64,000 bases of DNA from Lysobacter sp. (GCA_008015835.1 SSGH01000007.1:62001-126000); one strand, 5' to 3'; positions 17,698 to 27,171 are shown, counted from the first letter of the stretch. Notes: generated from the letters alone by a model not told the origin. Numbers and translations: made by a program.

Positions 17698-18423
17698 TCA
17701 GATGTCGCGGCCCTTCTCCGGCTTGATCGGTTCCTTCGTGCACTGCCCTTCGACCGCGGCGTTGATGAACATCCCGGTCGGGCCGCTGATGTTGGCGACC
17801 TCGACATTCAAGGTGTACAGGCCCGGCGCGACCGTGATGGGCCATGACGCGAAGTTGTTGAGCTGATTCGCGGCGGTGAAGCAATATCCGCCGGGCACGT
17901 TGCATTGCGCAGGGCCACCGCCGCTGGGGCCGCTCAGCGAGACCTTGATGTAGTTATCGCCGGCCGCCGAGAGCCCCTTGAACGTGATGGTCTGCGGAAT
18001 CGTGCATTTTTCGACCTTGAATTGCAGGGTGTAGAGATAGGTCGTGTTGTCCCCGCCGGCGCTGGCGGCGTTGGGCCCGACCCACTTGGCGCCGCCGGTA
18101 TTCGTGCTCCAGGCCGGATGCGGCGAAGCGATGATCGCCGTGGGCACGCCATTGACCATCCAGGGATTGCCCGGAACGGTGCTGAGGTCGAGTTTGTTCT
18201 GGCCGCCGAGGCAGCGGCAGCAACCCAAGGTCGGATATTTTCGATCCGGCGAAGGCGGCACGCCGATGACGCGGGGCTGTACTTGCATTCCTTCCTGCGC
18301 CCGCGCCGGCGGCGCAGCGGTCGCGACGAGCCCGGCGAACAGACCGAGCATGGCCGCAAGCGCGGCCCGACGACCGGTCGTGGTGCGGGAGTTGGATAGG
18401 ATCGAACGGGACTGCGTGGTCAT
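17698..18423 (-). CDS. Secreted protein with CCRC motif, unknown function
   Basis: 241-aa exported protein that I do not recognise. The ATG giving MTTQSRSILS is preceded by AGGAG. A signal peptide ends near ARA|QEGMQVQ (about residue 44). Near the mature N-terminus is the motif TLGCCRCLGGQNKLDLSTVP; the rest is Gly/Asn/Thr-rich and beta-like, with further Cys in VEKCTIP, AQCNVPGGYC and EGQCTKE. It resembles a secreted beta-sandwich protein, but that is only appearance. It lies between receptor gene 1 and secreted protein 3, upstream of and on the same strand as receptor 1 with 183 bp and a hairpin between. Confidence 0.7.
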   Translation of the reverse strand: MTTQSRSILSNSRTTTGRRAALAAMLGLFAGLVATAAPPARAQEGMQVQPRVIGVPPSPDRKYPTLGCCRCLGGQNKLDLSTVPGNPWMVNGVPTAIIASPHPAWSTNTGGAKWVGPNAASAGGDNTTYLYTLQFKVEKCTIPQTITFKGLSAAGDNYIKVSLSGPSGGGPAQCNVPGGYCFTAANQLNNFASWPITVAPGLYTLNVEVANISGPTGMFINAAVEGQCTKEPIKPEKGRDI

Positions 18424-18831
18424 GACGACTTCTCCTGACAAGGCCGCGGCTGCGGCGTATGGGTGAGCCGGATCGCGCATGCGCGTCGGGGAGACGAGGC
18501 GTCTCGATGCGCGATGCGAACCGGTGGCGAAACCGTATTCGTCGCGGAGTCGGAGGGTAAGGATCGAGCCGGGAATGATCGGGTAAACCCACGGCACGAT
18601 TCGATCGGCGAACGTCGAAGCGCCGCGCACGGACACGATTCGATGGCGAGCGCGGCACGATTCGTGGGAAGACGAGGCCTGCGCGACCAGCGACCTCCCG
18701 TCGCATCAAAGACTTCACGCCGCATCAAAGACTTACGTCGCATCATTCCCGCGATATTCCCGGCAAAACGCTGGCGATCGGCGAACGCCGCCGCCTAGAC
18801 TGGCCGCACTCGAACCTCAGGAGAGTCGCCC
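18424..18831. other. Divergent control region with direct repeats
   Basis: 408 bp between the divergent CCRC-motif gene and secreted protein 3. I see no gene. It holds a 19-bp-spaced direct repeat of CGCATCAAAGACTT (18702-18715 and 18721-18734), whose second copy supplies the upstream block of the shared promoter. TTCCCG occurs twice close together at 18747-18762. Confidence 0.6.
18724..18801 (+). promoter_or_regulatory. Shared three-block promoter, copy 2
   Basis: ATCAAA (18724-18729), then 29 nt, then CCCGGCAAAACGCTGGC (18759-18775), then 20 nt, then the -10 hexamer TAGACT (18796-18801). The GTG start of the secreted protein is 30 bp further on. Confidence 0.65.
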
Positions 18832-19509
18832 GTGTTCCCTCTATTTCGCTGCTCGCTCGCACTCGCTCTGACGCTCGGCGTCGCCGCGCCCGTCTTCGCG
18901 GACCCGCCGCTCGAACCCGCCGCATGCAAAGTTCGGGGCGCGAAGCGCATGCTCGTGGGTCGATTCCAATTCACGCTCGAAGAATTCAAAGCGTTCAAGC
19001 AAGGGAACCTGTTCGCCACGCATCCACCCGGCGCGACCCCCAACGGGAGAACCGCGCACAAGCGGGCAACGCTGGCGGATCTCGTCGCCGCGATGGAAGC
19101 TTCGCGAGGCAATGCCCGGCGTCCTAGCGCGAACGGGAGCGAGGATGCGCCGAGAACCAAGATCGCATGCGGCCCCAAACACATCGACGCTTGGTGCGGC
19201 ATCGTCGACGACTGGCACTACGCGGCGCTGTTGGCGCGGCAAATGTGCAACAGCCCCGAGATCGGCAATGGCGAGGCGTATTTCAAAGCCGACGCCGGCT
19301 ACACCGCGTTCAACGACTCGGCCAATCATCACGCGCTTTTCGAGGCCGCCCCCAACGTGATGACGCCCCACCAAAATCCGAATGCCGCCGACGACACGAT
19401 CGTTCTGCAGGGCAATTGCTATGTGTGCGGCAGCACCCGATCCATCGACTCGGCGACGGCGGTTCCGAGAGGCCCGGTCAAAGTGCGAGAGCCCGCGAAA
19501 GGCGATTGA
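18832..19509 (+). CDS. Small secreted Cys/His protein 3 (paralogue family)
   Basis: 225-aa exported protein starting at GTG, with CAGGAG ten bases upstream. The signal peptide ends at VFA23; this is the only family member whose mature chain would start with Asp rather than His. Cys at 32, 113, 122, 139, 196 and 199. Family motifs: GRFQFT (43-48), CGIVDDW (122-128), a Cys 17 residues later, NHH (HH 166-167), GNCYVC (194-199). It is longer than its paralogues because of a basic insertion around 60-110. It ends 21 bp from the convergent receptor gene 2. Confidence 0.75.
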   Translation: MFPLFRCSLALALTLGVAAPVFADPPLEPAACKVRGAKRMLVGRFQFTLEEFKAFKQGNLFATHPPGATPNGRTAHKRATLADLVAAMEASRGNARRPSANGSEDAPRTKIACGPKHIDAWCGIVDDWHYAALLARQMCNSPEIGNGEAYFKADAGYTAFNDSANHHALFEAAPNVMTPHQNPNAADDTIVLQGNCYVCGSTRSIDSATAVPRGPVKVREPAKGD

Positions 19510-19530
19510 AGCAGCAGTGTCCGAATCGCA

Positions 19531-21639
19531 TTAAACCAACGCATTGCGCCGGGTGTAGGCGATGACCGCATCCACCCGGCGTTGCAATGCTTCGCGTTCC
19601 TGCGCATTGAGCGGGCATTGGCCCATCACGTAGTACGCCGAGCGCAGGACATCGCGCCAACGCGGGTTCTGCGGCAGCTTCGACAGATTCAGATACCGCT
19701 CCATCGCACGCGCGCGCAAGCGGCCGTCGTCGATGTTGATGCTCCATATCCGGCTGCGCTCGGCCATTTCGATGCGGTTCGTTCCCGTGGTGCGCTCCCA
19801 AGCCTCGATCAGCGCCAGCATCAGTTCCACCAGCAAACGACGGAACGCGGCGCGCGCATCGGCATCGTCGCCCGAAGCCAGATTCGTCGGCGCGGGAACC
19901 GCTTGCTGTGGAGAGAAGAATTCGGAAATAGCGGAAGGCGCATCGATCTCCGCGACGGCGACACTCTCGGTCTTCATCGCCTCGATCGACATCACCACCA
20001 GGCCATCGCCTTGCTCCCAAAGCGATAGCGTCACCCGCAGCGCACTGCGTCCATCGCCGGCGGCGAACGTCAGCGTCTGTGTCGATGCGTCTTCCATCCG
20101 CTCCAACGCCGCCGCCAGCGCGGTGGCGTCGTCCGCGGACAGCGATTCCGACAACGGGTTGCCGGCCGCAGGCCCGCGTTCGGAGCCGAGCAGCGGACGC
20201 GCCGCACGGTTGACCGCGAGCACACGACCATCGGCATCCAACAAACACAAGGCTTCGTCGCGACTGTCCAACAGCGCCTGCAGCAGGTCGCGGTCGCTGC
20301 TCAGCGCATCAGCCTCGCGGCGATAACGCAACAGCATTTCCTCGTAGCGCGCGCGGTTCGCCGCCTCGACGATGCGCGCGCGCTGCTGCCGACGCAGGAA
20401 TACGATCGACACGCCGAGCAACACCGCCAACGTCGATGCGACGATCAGCCACAGCATCAACGTGCGCTGACGCAATTCGGCGATCGTGCGGTCGCGTTCG
20501 GCGGTTTCGAAGCGGACGCGCAGCCGAGCCAAGTCGCGATCGTTCCGATTGCGCGCATCGCGCAGCTCGTGGCTTTGCGCATCGCGCTCGATCGCCAACG
20601 CCTCGGCGTAGCGACCGCTTTGCTCCAGCGTCAGCGCCAGTTCGCGCGCCAACGTCGCGCGATTGGCGTCGTTTTGCGGTCCATCGTCGAGCGCGGCGCG
20701 CAGCTTGACCGCCGCGAGATCGACGCGCCCGCTGATGCGATCGGCGCGCGCCGACTCCAGTTTGAATTCGTCGTGGATCGGAAGCCGATGCGTCTCGGCG
20801 ATGGCCCGGCCATCGGCGCTGTAGCGTCTCGCGAGTTCGACATCGCCGTCCATGATCGCGGCGCGGATCAACAGCGTGTAGACCCGCAACTGATACTCCC
20901 AATTGTCCGCTCGCCGATAGGCCTGCAATGTGGTTTTGAGTTGACCGGTCGCGGTCTTGGTGTCGCCGCGTTCCAGCGCGAGCAGACTGAGACTGTCGAG
21001 AATGTGGTTAGTCTCGACGACGTCGCCTTGTCGCCGGAACACCTCTATAGCGTCACGATAGTATTGTTCGGCCGATGCCGGCTCTTCGAGGTCGCGATAG
21101 ACATCGGCGATGTTGTTGAGCACGGCACCAGTAGCGGCATCGCCATCCTCGCGCATCATTCGCAGGCTGGCTTTCAAGGCGCTCAACGCCTCTTCGTATT
21201 CGCCGAGCCGCCGCAGAACGCTGCCCTTGTTCCTCAACTGCTTGGCGATCGCCGGGCGATCGCCCAGTGTTTCGGCGACCTTCAACGCGCAATCGAAATG
21301 CGTATGCGCTGCATCCAGATCCTCTTGGCGGTAGGACAGCACGCCCCGCCGACGGATCCATTCGTAATGCGCGCGTACATCCCGATCGTCCGCGATGCGC
21401 GCGGCGGCGCAGTCCAGCACCTCGGCGGCGAGACCGAATTGTCCCGCTTTGATGTGCGCATCCGCTCGTTCGTAGAGCGCGGCCGGCTCGATGGCGGCGA
21501 ACTGACGCTGGCAACTGGCCGTGTCCGGCAACGTGCGCGGATCGACCGCCGCGCACTGCGGTAGCGGTGCGGCGATCGCGTTCGCCGCGAGGCAGCACAA
21601 CGACGCGGCGAACAGGCCGCGAATCCGACGAAGTTCCAA
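19531..21639 (-). CDS. TPR-TM-PAS receptor protein 2, novel C-terminal domain
   Basis: 702-aa paralogue of receptor 1. Signal peptide (about 1-24), periplasmic TPR region (about 55-390, with GAVLNNIADVYRDLEEPASAE), a transmembrane helix at about 394-416, coiled coil, PAS domain (about 451-550, EALCLLDADGRVLAVNRAA) and the conserved C-terminal domain (about 600-702, IEMAERSRIWSINIDDGRLR, NPRWRDVLRSAYYVMGQC). The start codon is TTG, supported by a strong GGAGGTG six bases upstream and by the signal peptide that follows directly. Periplasmic Cys residues are conserved among paralogues (CQRQF, VLDCAAA, FDCALK). Confidence 0.87.
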   Translation of the reverse strand: MELRRIRGLFAASLCCLAANAIAAPLPQCAAVDPRTLPDTASCQRQFAAIEPAALYERADAHIKAGQFGLAAEVLDCAAARIADDRDVRAHYEWIRRRGVLSYRQEDLDAAHTHFDCALKVAETLGDRPAIAKQLRNKGSVLRRLGEYEEALSALKASLRMMREDGDAATGAVLNNIADVYRDLEEPASAEQYYRDAIEVFRRQGDVVETNHILDSLSLLALERGDTKTATGQLKTTLQAYRRADNWEYQLRVYTLLIRAAIMDGDVELARRYSADGRAIAETHRLPIHDEFKLESARADRISGRVDLAAVKLRAALDDGPQNDANRATLARELALTLEQSGRYAEALAIERDAQSHELRDARNRNDRDLARLRVRFETAERDRTIAELRQRTLMLWLIVASTLAVLLGVSIVFLRRQQRARIVEAANRARYEEMLLRYRREADALSSDRDLLQALLDSRDEALCLLDADGRVLAVNRAARPLLGSERGPAAGNPLSESLSADDATALAAALERMEDASTQTLTFAAGDGRSALRVTLSLWEQGDGLVVMSIEAMKTESVAVAEIDAPSAISEFFSPQQAVPAPTNLASGDDADARAAFRRLLVELMLALIEAWERTTGTNRIEMAERSRIWSINIDDGRLRARAMERYLNLSKLPQNPRWRDVLRSAYYVMGQCPLNAQEREALQRRVDAVIAYTRRNALV

Positions 21640-21765
21640 AGCGCACCTCCGTTGCAGGCGGCACCATCCTGCGGACGCCCGGCCTCTGCCGCACGCCTCA
21701 TGCTAGCACTCGTCCGCGAACGCGCGGTCGGATCGCGATCCGACCGCGCCGCTCGAGCGTCGCCG

Positions 21766-22524
21766 TCAGAGCATCATTCGGCGCGCCGTCACCGCCGCCC
21801 AGGCGATGAAGCCGAATCCGAACATCCAGCCGATATCGACCCAATGGCCGGTGGTGTAGTTATCGATCAGATTGAGATAGGTGAACGCTTGGTTGGCGAA
21901 GAAATAACCGATCACGCCGGCCACCACTTTCCACCACGTCTGCGCGACGATGCCGCCGCTGAAGGACGAGGCCGTGAGGACGGTGATCGCCAACAGAATC
22001 GGATCGAACAGCATGTAGCACAGCGACGAAACCAGCATCGCGACGCCCTGCCCGCTCAACCCTTCCCGGTTAGCGTAATAGCCCCAGTAGCCGCTGATCA
22101 GCAGCACCACGATCGCCAAAATCTTGCCCCACAGCGGCGCGACCAAACCGGCGCCGCGCTTGAACACCCACAGCCCCAGCGCGATCAGCGGGCTGGTCAG
22201 CAGATAACCGATGTCGGCGTAATAGGGGTACGGCGTGTCTTCGCCGTTATGCAGCAGCGGATAGCCGGCGAAGATCATCGCGCCGACGCCCCAGGCGATC
22301 GCGCCAAATCCGATCCAGCGCCACGCGCTGCGCAAGGGACTGCCCGCAGGGAACACGCTCATCACGCTCAAACAGATGGCGCCGCAGCCCAGGCTGGACA
22401 GCAATTGCAGCGCATTCGAGTAGTACAGCCGGAACGTCGTGTCCAAACCGGCGATGGCGAACGCCACCACCAACAGCGTCGCGATCGTCCAGACCGCCAT
22501 GATGAAACGTTGGAACCCCGTCAT
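21766..22524 (-). CDS. Seven-helix membrane protein of unknown function
   Basis: 252-aa integral membrane protein with about seven transmembrane helices and almost no soluble part. It looks like a stand-alone version of the multi-helix sensor domains found at the N-termini of some signalling proteins, but carries no output domain and I cannot assign a family. The loop YPLLHNGEDTPYPYYADIGYL is notable for aromatic and acidic residues. It lies 81 bp downstream of the 215-aa gene on the same strand, so the two may be cotranscribed, and upstream of receptor 2. Confidence 0.7.
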   Translation of the reverse strand: MTGFQRFIMAVWTIATLLVVAFAIAGLDTTFRLYYSNALQLLSSLGCGAICLSVMSVFPAGSPLRSAWRWIGFGAIAWGVGAMIFAGYPLLHNGEDTPYPYYADIGYLLTSPLIALGLWVFKRGAGLVAPLWGKILAIVVLLISGYWGYYANREGLSGQGVAMLVSSLCYMLFDPILLAITVLTASSFSGGIVAQTWWKVVAGVIGYFFANQAFTYLNLIDNYTTGHWVDIGWMFGFGFIAWAAVTARRMML

Positions 22525-22605
22525 TGCTCTCCCCCTTCGCGAACAAAGATCGATGCGCCGATGCGACGCGGCCGGACGAGCCGTCGCGCGCCGCGAAGGC
22601 GGCGT

Positions 22606-23253
22606 TTACTCCAAGCGGTCGTACAACCCCTTGAAGACTTCGGTGGCCTTCGGCATCCCGATCAACACGGCCGCGGATTGCCGACAGGCGTTCAAGAATT
22701 CCACCGGATGCGTGGCCGGCGGGAATTTGGCTTCCGCCTCGGCGACTTTTTGCGGCGCGGAATGGCCGTAGTAGGTTTCGAGCACCGCGGTCGCCTCTTC
22801 CTTCAACCGCACGTGCGACAGGCTCACGTTCGCGGGGGGCGAGAACGCGGCGATCGCGAGCGCCACCGGATTACCGATCGGAACGCCCGTGCCCGTGCTA
22901 GCGCCCGCGTTGTAGGCGGGAGGCGCGACGGGCTCGACCGAAACCTGATCCGGGTCGAGCCGCTTCAGCACGAAAGCCGCATTCAGCAACGGGTTGCTGC
23001 CGATCGCCGGGTCTTGATCGATCATCGGCAAGTTTTGGACTTTGATGAACTTCAATCGCGCGATCTCGACGAGCGCGCGCTCGTTATCGAGATGTTCGAA
23101 GTTCAATTGGCAGCTTTTGCCGCCGACCACCGCGATGAAACCGTGACGGAGCCCCGCGCCCTTGTCTTTGGCGGCATAGAAAAAAACTTTGTGCTGACCG
23201 CCATCCGCAATCGCCGACCGTAGCGCTTCGTGCAATTCCCTCAAATCTGCCAC
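22606..23253 (-). CDS. Hypothetical soluble protein
   Basis: 215-aa protein with no signal peptide or membrane segment; not recognised. It starts at GTG with GGAGAGG upstream. The N-terminal 75 residues look like one small domain (HKVFFYAAKDKGAGLRHGFI, SCQLNFEHLDNERALVEIAR, LKFIKVQNLPMID). A Pro/Ala/Gly linker (about 120-150) separates it from a helical C-terminal part (RLKEEATAVLETYYG…EFLNACRQSAAVLIG). A two-domain regulator or adaptor is plausible, but no function can be stated. It precedes the seven-helix protein gene. Confidence 0.65.
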   Translation of the reverse strand: MADLRELHEALRSAIADGGQHKVFFYAAKDKGAGLRHGFIAVVGGKSCQLNFEHLDNERALVEIARLKFIKVQNLPMIDQDPAIGSNPLLNAAFVLKRLDPDQVSVEPVAPPAYNAGASTGTGVPIGNPVALAIAAFSPPANVSLSHVRLKEEATAVLETYYGHSAPQKVAEAEAKFPPATHPVEFLNACRQSAAVLIGMPKATEVFKGLYDRLE

Positions 23254-23554
23254 ACGCGACCTCTCCAGCCTGTCGATAGGGGCGAGCGATGAATGCCCGC
23301 CGCTTTTTCAATCGAGGCTATCGTACTCCAGTTCGAGGGCGCGTCACGGCCGAATCCATGGGAATTCATGGGGCGGCGAAGGCCATGAGGCGCGACCCGC
23401 GGTCGACGGGCGAGGATTCGTCCGGCGCGTTTCCGGCATCTCATCGGACGTGATGATCGACGCAACGGCCGAGAAGTCGGCCCGTCCTTGGGCCTCTTGC
23501 TCGTTCGCGCCGGGCGCCCGCATTCGGACGCGAGGCGCTCGTGGGATCGGACGG
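23254..23554. other. Intergenic region, no gene seen
   Basis: 301 bp between the 215-aa gene start and the end of the 145-aa gene. It carries the ribosome binding site of the former. I found no convincing promoter, repeat or terminator elsewhere in it. Confidence 0.5.
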
Positions 23555-23992
23555 TTACTTCCCGTCGACGGCGCGATACACGTCGCGCATGGCGTTTTCG
23601 TAGTCGTCGGCGCGGAATTGCTGACGCACGCGCACGATTTCGTCGGTGATGGCGCCGACCTCGCCGGCCGAGTCGCCCGGGCTGCCCGCGTTGATTTCCA
23701 AGCCTTCCTTGTCCGCCATGATGTATTGGAAGGGCGCCTGGTAATGGCAGGGGGTGTAGGTGACGACGGTCCAGCCCCACACGTTCACGGCCTGGTTGAT
23801 GGCCGATTGCAGAAGTTGGTTGCATTCGGCCCAGGTGGAGGCGCCGGCCACGACCGAGCCCTGCCCGCTGTCGTACCAAGCGCTTCCGTAGTAGCCGCCG
23901 CCCCAGGGCGCCTGCGGGCGCGCCTCCGCGGTGGTGGAGACGGCCCCGGCCAGCAGCGCGAGGGCAAGACAGGTGTTTCGAATCGGATTCAT
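23555..23992 (-). CDS. Small secreted protein, unknown function
   Basis: 145-aa exported protein. The start MNPIRNTCLA has AAGGAG upstream; a signal peptide ends at AEA|RPQAPWGG. The mature part is Gly/Tyr/Trp-rich at first (WGGGYYGSAWYDSGQGS), then has two Cys (WAECNQLLQ and YTPCHYQAP) that may pair, and a charged helical C-terminus (ITDEIVRVRQQFRADDYENAMRDVYRAVDGK). It lacks the motifs of the five-member Cys/His family. It is divergent from secreted protein 4. Confidence 0.7.
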   Translation of the reverse strand: MNPIRNTCLALALLAGAVSTTAEARPQAPWGGGYYGSAWYDSGQGSVVAGASTWAECNQLLQSAINQAVNVWGWTVVTYTPCHYQAPFQYIMADKEGLEINAGSPGDSAGEVGAITDEIVRVRQQFRADDYENAMRDVYRAVDGK

Positions 23993-24377
23993 GGAACGCG
24001 GACTCCTTGGGTCGATCGAAGGGCCGTCCGCCGGGCGGACGAGAGGCGCCGACCGACCGAGCCCAGCGCGCCCGGAGGGGCGCGTCGAAGAGCCGAACGC
24101 GGGCGGTTGCGACGATTCGACCTTAGGCGGCCGGCCACGGGCGGGACAGAGCGAAACCGGGACGCGCCGGGAACGAAAGGGGACGAAGGTCGCGCGCGGG
24201 ATCGGCGCGAATCGCGGCAGGATGCGGCTTCGAGCGGGGCGACCGCGCATCGGCGCATCGCGCATCGACGAGAAATCAATCGGTTGCGCCAGCCCACGAC
24301 CCGTTTTGTACCCGCGAAAACGTTAGCCTGCGGCGCGGCGCGGCCTCTACACTGAGGTTCACACCCGACACGTTCCG
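23993..24377. other. Divergent intergenic region with possible degenerate promoter on the minus strand
   Basis: 385 bp between the 145-aa gene and secreted protein 4. No gene seen. Besides the shared promoter at its right end, the minus strand has CCCGGTTTCGCTCTGTC (24161-24145) followed after 19 nt by TAAGGT (24125-24120), which resembles the shared architecture but with a poorer block and one base less spacing. Confidence 0.4.
24273..24353 (+). promoter_or_regulatory. Shared three-block promoter, copy 3
   Basis: AAATCAAT (24273-24280), then 30 nt, then CCCGCGAAAACGTTAGC (24311-24327), then 20 nt, then the -10 hexamer TACACT (24348-24353). The ATG is 24 bp further on. Confidence 0.65.
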
Positions 24378-24935
24378 ATGCCCATGCCGCACCACGATTC
24401 GCTCCGCCGTTTGGCCCACCCGCTCGCTCGCGGCCTGACCTCGCTGCTCCTCGGTTCGGCGCTCGCCGCGCCCGCCCTCGCGCACGAGACGCTCCCCGCG
24501 CAGTGGTGCATGGACCCGAACGCGGCGCCATCGGTGGTCGCGCAGTTCGAGTTCGCGCCGGCGACGCTCACGGCCTACCGGGCGCGGAATCCGATCCTCC
24601 GAAATCCGCCCGCAGGCGTGCAATGCGTGGACGAGCGCAGTTGCGGCATCGTCGACGATTGGTTTTGGGCGAATCAGATGATCCAAGACTTCTGCTCCGG
24701 GCCGTCCAGCGTCCCCGCGGCGCAGCGCACCGCGCGGACGGCGCAGAGCGGACCGGGTACGGTGCAAGCGGAGCCGGCGATGCCGTTCGTGCGCAGCCCG
24801 GAGGAGTTCAACGTCCGAGAACACCACCAGCGCTACAACTTCGGCATCGGTCCGCTGAAGGGCGTATGCGTGGTCTGCGTTCCCGCCCAGGCGCCGACGC
24901 CCGAGCCGTTGCCGCAGCCGGGCGAGGCGCAGTGA
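24378..24935 (+). CDS. Small secreted Cys/His protein 4 (paralogue family)
   Basis: 185-aa exported protein; the signal peptide ends at PALA35 so the mature chain would begin HETLPAQWC. Cys at 44, 83, 89, 106, 164 and 167. Family motifs: AQFEFA (55-60), CGIVDDW (89-95), a Cys at 106, EHHQRY (HH 149-150), GVCVVC (162-167). The tail is Pro/Gln-rich. ATG at 24384 is an alternative start; neither has a strong ribosome binding site. It ends 69 bp from the convergent receptor gene 3. Confidence 0.75.
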   Translation: MPMPHHDSLRRLAHPLARGLTSLLLGSALAAPALAHETLPAQWCMDPNAAPSVVAQFEFAPATLTAYRARNPILRNPPAGVQCVDERSCGIVDDWFWANQMIQDFCSGPSSVPAAQRTARTAQSGPGTVQAEPAMPFVRSPEEFNVREHHQRYNFGIGPLKGVCVVCVPAQAPTPEPLPQPGEAQ

Positions 24936-25004
24936 TCGACGCCCCGCGTTAACGACGAATCGAAGCGCCTCCGGCGCGCCGTTTTTTCCGATCGACCGCG
25001 CGAC

Positions 25005-27158
25005 TCAGGCCAATGCGCTGCGGCGCGTGAACGCGAGCACCGCGTCGATTTTGCTCTGCAGCGTCGCGCGCGCGGCCGCATCCAAAGCGCCCTGGCCGAG
25101 CACGAAATACGCAGAGCGCAGGACGTCGCGCCAGCGCGGATTTTTCGGCAGTTTCGACAGGCTCAGATAGCGTTCCATCGCGCGCGCGCGCAGGCGACCG
25201 TCGTCGATGGTGACGCGCCAGATGCGGCTTTTTTCGGCCAATTCCAAGCGGCCCGAACCGCTGTGACGCTCCCAGGCGTCCACCACGGCCAGCATCAATT
25301 CGACTAACGCGCGACGGAAATCGTCTTGCGACGACGCTTCGGCGCGTTCCGGCGCGACCGTCGGCGCGGGCGACACGGCGTCGTCGGTCACGATGTCGTC
25401 GGTTTCGGATCCGTCCGCCGCGATCGCGACGAGAATCAAGCCGCCGTCGCGCGCCCACTCCGACAAGGTCATGCGCAGCGCAGCGCCGTCGGACGCGCGA
25501 TGCGCGCGCAGGGGCGATGCCGCGGCATCTTCCATGCCCTCCAACGCCGCGTGGAACGCTTCGCGTCGGTCGGCGCGCAGGCATTCGGCGAACGGCCCGC
25601 CCACCGTCGTCTCTTCCGCGACCGCAAGCGCTTCGCAGGCCGCGCGATTGATCGTGAGCACCAGACCTTCGGCATCGATCACGCACACCGCATCGTCGCG
25701 GTCGTCGAACAAGGCCTTGAGCAATCGGCGGTCGACGTCCAGCGCCGCGGCCTGCTGTCGATAGCGCGCGAGTTCCGCTTCGTAGCGCGCCTGACGCTCG
25801 GCCTCGGCCAACCGGGCGCGATGGCGACGATGCAACAGCACCACCACCGCCGCGGCGAAAAACGCCAAGGCGGTGGCGGCGATCGACCACAGCAACAACG
25901 TGCGCTGACGCAATTCGGCGCGCCGCAGGCGATTCTCCGCCTCCAACGCCGCGATCTTCTGCTCGCGCTCCACCGCTTCGAATCGCGTGCGCGCCCACGC
26001 CAATTGCCGGTCGTACTTCGCGCGCTCCAGCCGCGATTCGGCCTCCGACGCGCGCCGCAACGCCGCGATCGCGCCGAGCGCATCGCCCTCTTGCTCCAAA
26101 CCGGCGGCCAATTCGCGCAGCAGCGCCGGGCGGTCGACATCGCCCTCGGGCACGTTCGCGATCGCCTCGCGCAAGCGCGCGCGCGCGGCGGCGAACCGGC
26201 CGGCGAGTCGATCGGCGCGCGCCGCTTCCAATTGCAGCGGCGCGGGCAACGGCAACGCATATTCGTCCGCCATCGCCAGGGCCGCGGCGCGCCAACGTTC
26301 CGCCGACGCACCGTCGCCCTCGGCGAGCGCGAGGCGAATCAAACCGGCGTAGATGCGCAATCGATACGCGCGATCGCCGCTGCGGCTCTCTTCGGCGAGC
26401 GCCGTTTCGAGCAGCGCGGACGCTTCGTCGGCATCGCCGCGATCGAGCGCGAGCCCGCTCAAGGTCTCCAGCACGTGCGCGGCTTCGACCGTATTGCCGT
26501 GCTGACGGAACGCCGTCAGCGCGTCGCGGTAATACTGCTCGGCGGTCGTCGGCTCGCCCAATTCGCGATAGACATCGCCGATGTTGTTGAGCACCGGGCC
26601 GAGCGGCGCGCCGTCGGCGCGCTGAATCTCGAGACTTTCGGTCAGGTGCCGCAGCGCGCCGCGGAAATCGCCCAATCGGCGCAGCGCACTGCCGACGTTC
26701 TTGAGGTCTTTCGCGCGCGCGCCGCGGTCCTCGCGCGCGGTCGCGAGCGCCAACGCGCATTCGAACCGCGTCAACGCTTCGGGAATGCGCTCGCGCCGAT
26801 ACTCCAAGATGCCGCGACGGCGCACCAGTTCGTAGCGCGCGAGCGCGTCGTCGGCGTCGCCGAGCGCGGCCGCGGCGCATTCCAGCGCCTGCTCGGCCTC
26901 ATCGAAACGCCCGGCGCCGGTCTCGCGCTCGGCGCGTTCGAACAAGGCCGCGACCGCGGCGTCGCCGGTCGCCGCCACGCCGGCCCGCCGCAGACACAGC
27001 GCGACATCGGGCAGCGCGGCGCGCGCGGAATCGGGGCGCGCGCACGACAGCACGTCGGCGAATGCGCACGGCGCGAGGCTCGTCGCCGCGACGCACGCCA
27101 ACATCGACGCGAACCGCCGAAAAGACGTCCCACGCATCGAAGGCGCATCGCGACGCAT
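25005..27158 (-). CDS. TPR-TM-PAS receptor protein 3, novel C-terminal domain
   Basis: 717-aa paralogue of the other receptors: signal peptide ending near AFA|DVLSC, periplasmic TPR region (with LGPVLNNIGDVYRELGEPTTAE), one transmembrane helix (LLLWSIAATALAFFAAAVVV), coiled coil, PAS domain (DAVCVIDAEGLVLTINRAAC) and the conserved C-terminal domain (LELAEKSRIWRVTIDDGRLR, NPRWRDVLRSAYFVLGQ). It begins only 13 bp after the 2OG-Fe(II) oxygenase gene on the same strand, which itself follows a small secreted-protein gene, so this receptor is probably the last gene of a three-gene operon. A second ATG seven codons in is a possible start. Confidence 0.87.
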   Translation of the reverse strand: MRRDAPSMRGTSFRRFASMLACVAATSLAPCAFADVLSCARPDSARAALPDVALCLRRAGVAATGDAAVAALFERAERETGAGRFDEAEQALECAAAALGDADDALARYELVRRRGILEYRRERIPEALTRFECALALATAREDRGARAKDLKNVGSALRRLGDFRGALRHLTESLEIQRADGAPLGPVLNNIGDVYRELGEPTTAEQYYRDALTAFRQHGNTVEAAHVLETLSGLALDRGDADEASALLETALAEESRSGDRAYRLRIYAGLIRLALAEGDGASAERWRAAALAMADEYALPLPAPLQLEAARADRLAGRFAAARARLREAIANVPEGDVDRPALLRELAAGLEQEGDALGAIAALRRASEAESRLERAKYDRQLAWARTRFEAVEREQKIAALEAENRLRRAELRQRTLLLWSIAATALAFFAAAVVVLLHRRHRARLAEAERQARYEAELARYRQQAAALDVDRRLLKALFDDRDDAVCVIDAEGLVLTINRAACEALAVAEETTVGGPFAECLRADRREAFHAALEGMEDAAASPLRAHRASDGAALRMTLSEWARDGGLILVAIAADGSETDDIVTDDAVSPAPTVAPERAEASSQDDFRRALVELMLAVVDAWERHSGSGRLELAEKSRIWRVTIDDGRLRARAMERYLSLSKLPKNPRWRDVLRSAYFVLGQGALDAAARATLQSKIDAVLAFTRRSALA

Positions 27159-27171
27159 CCGTGCGATTGCC

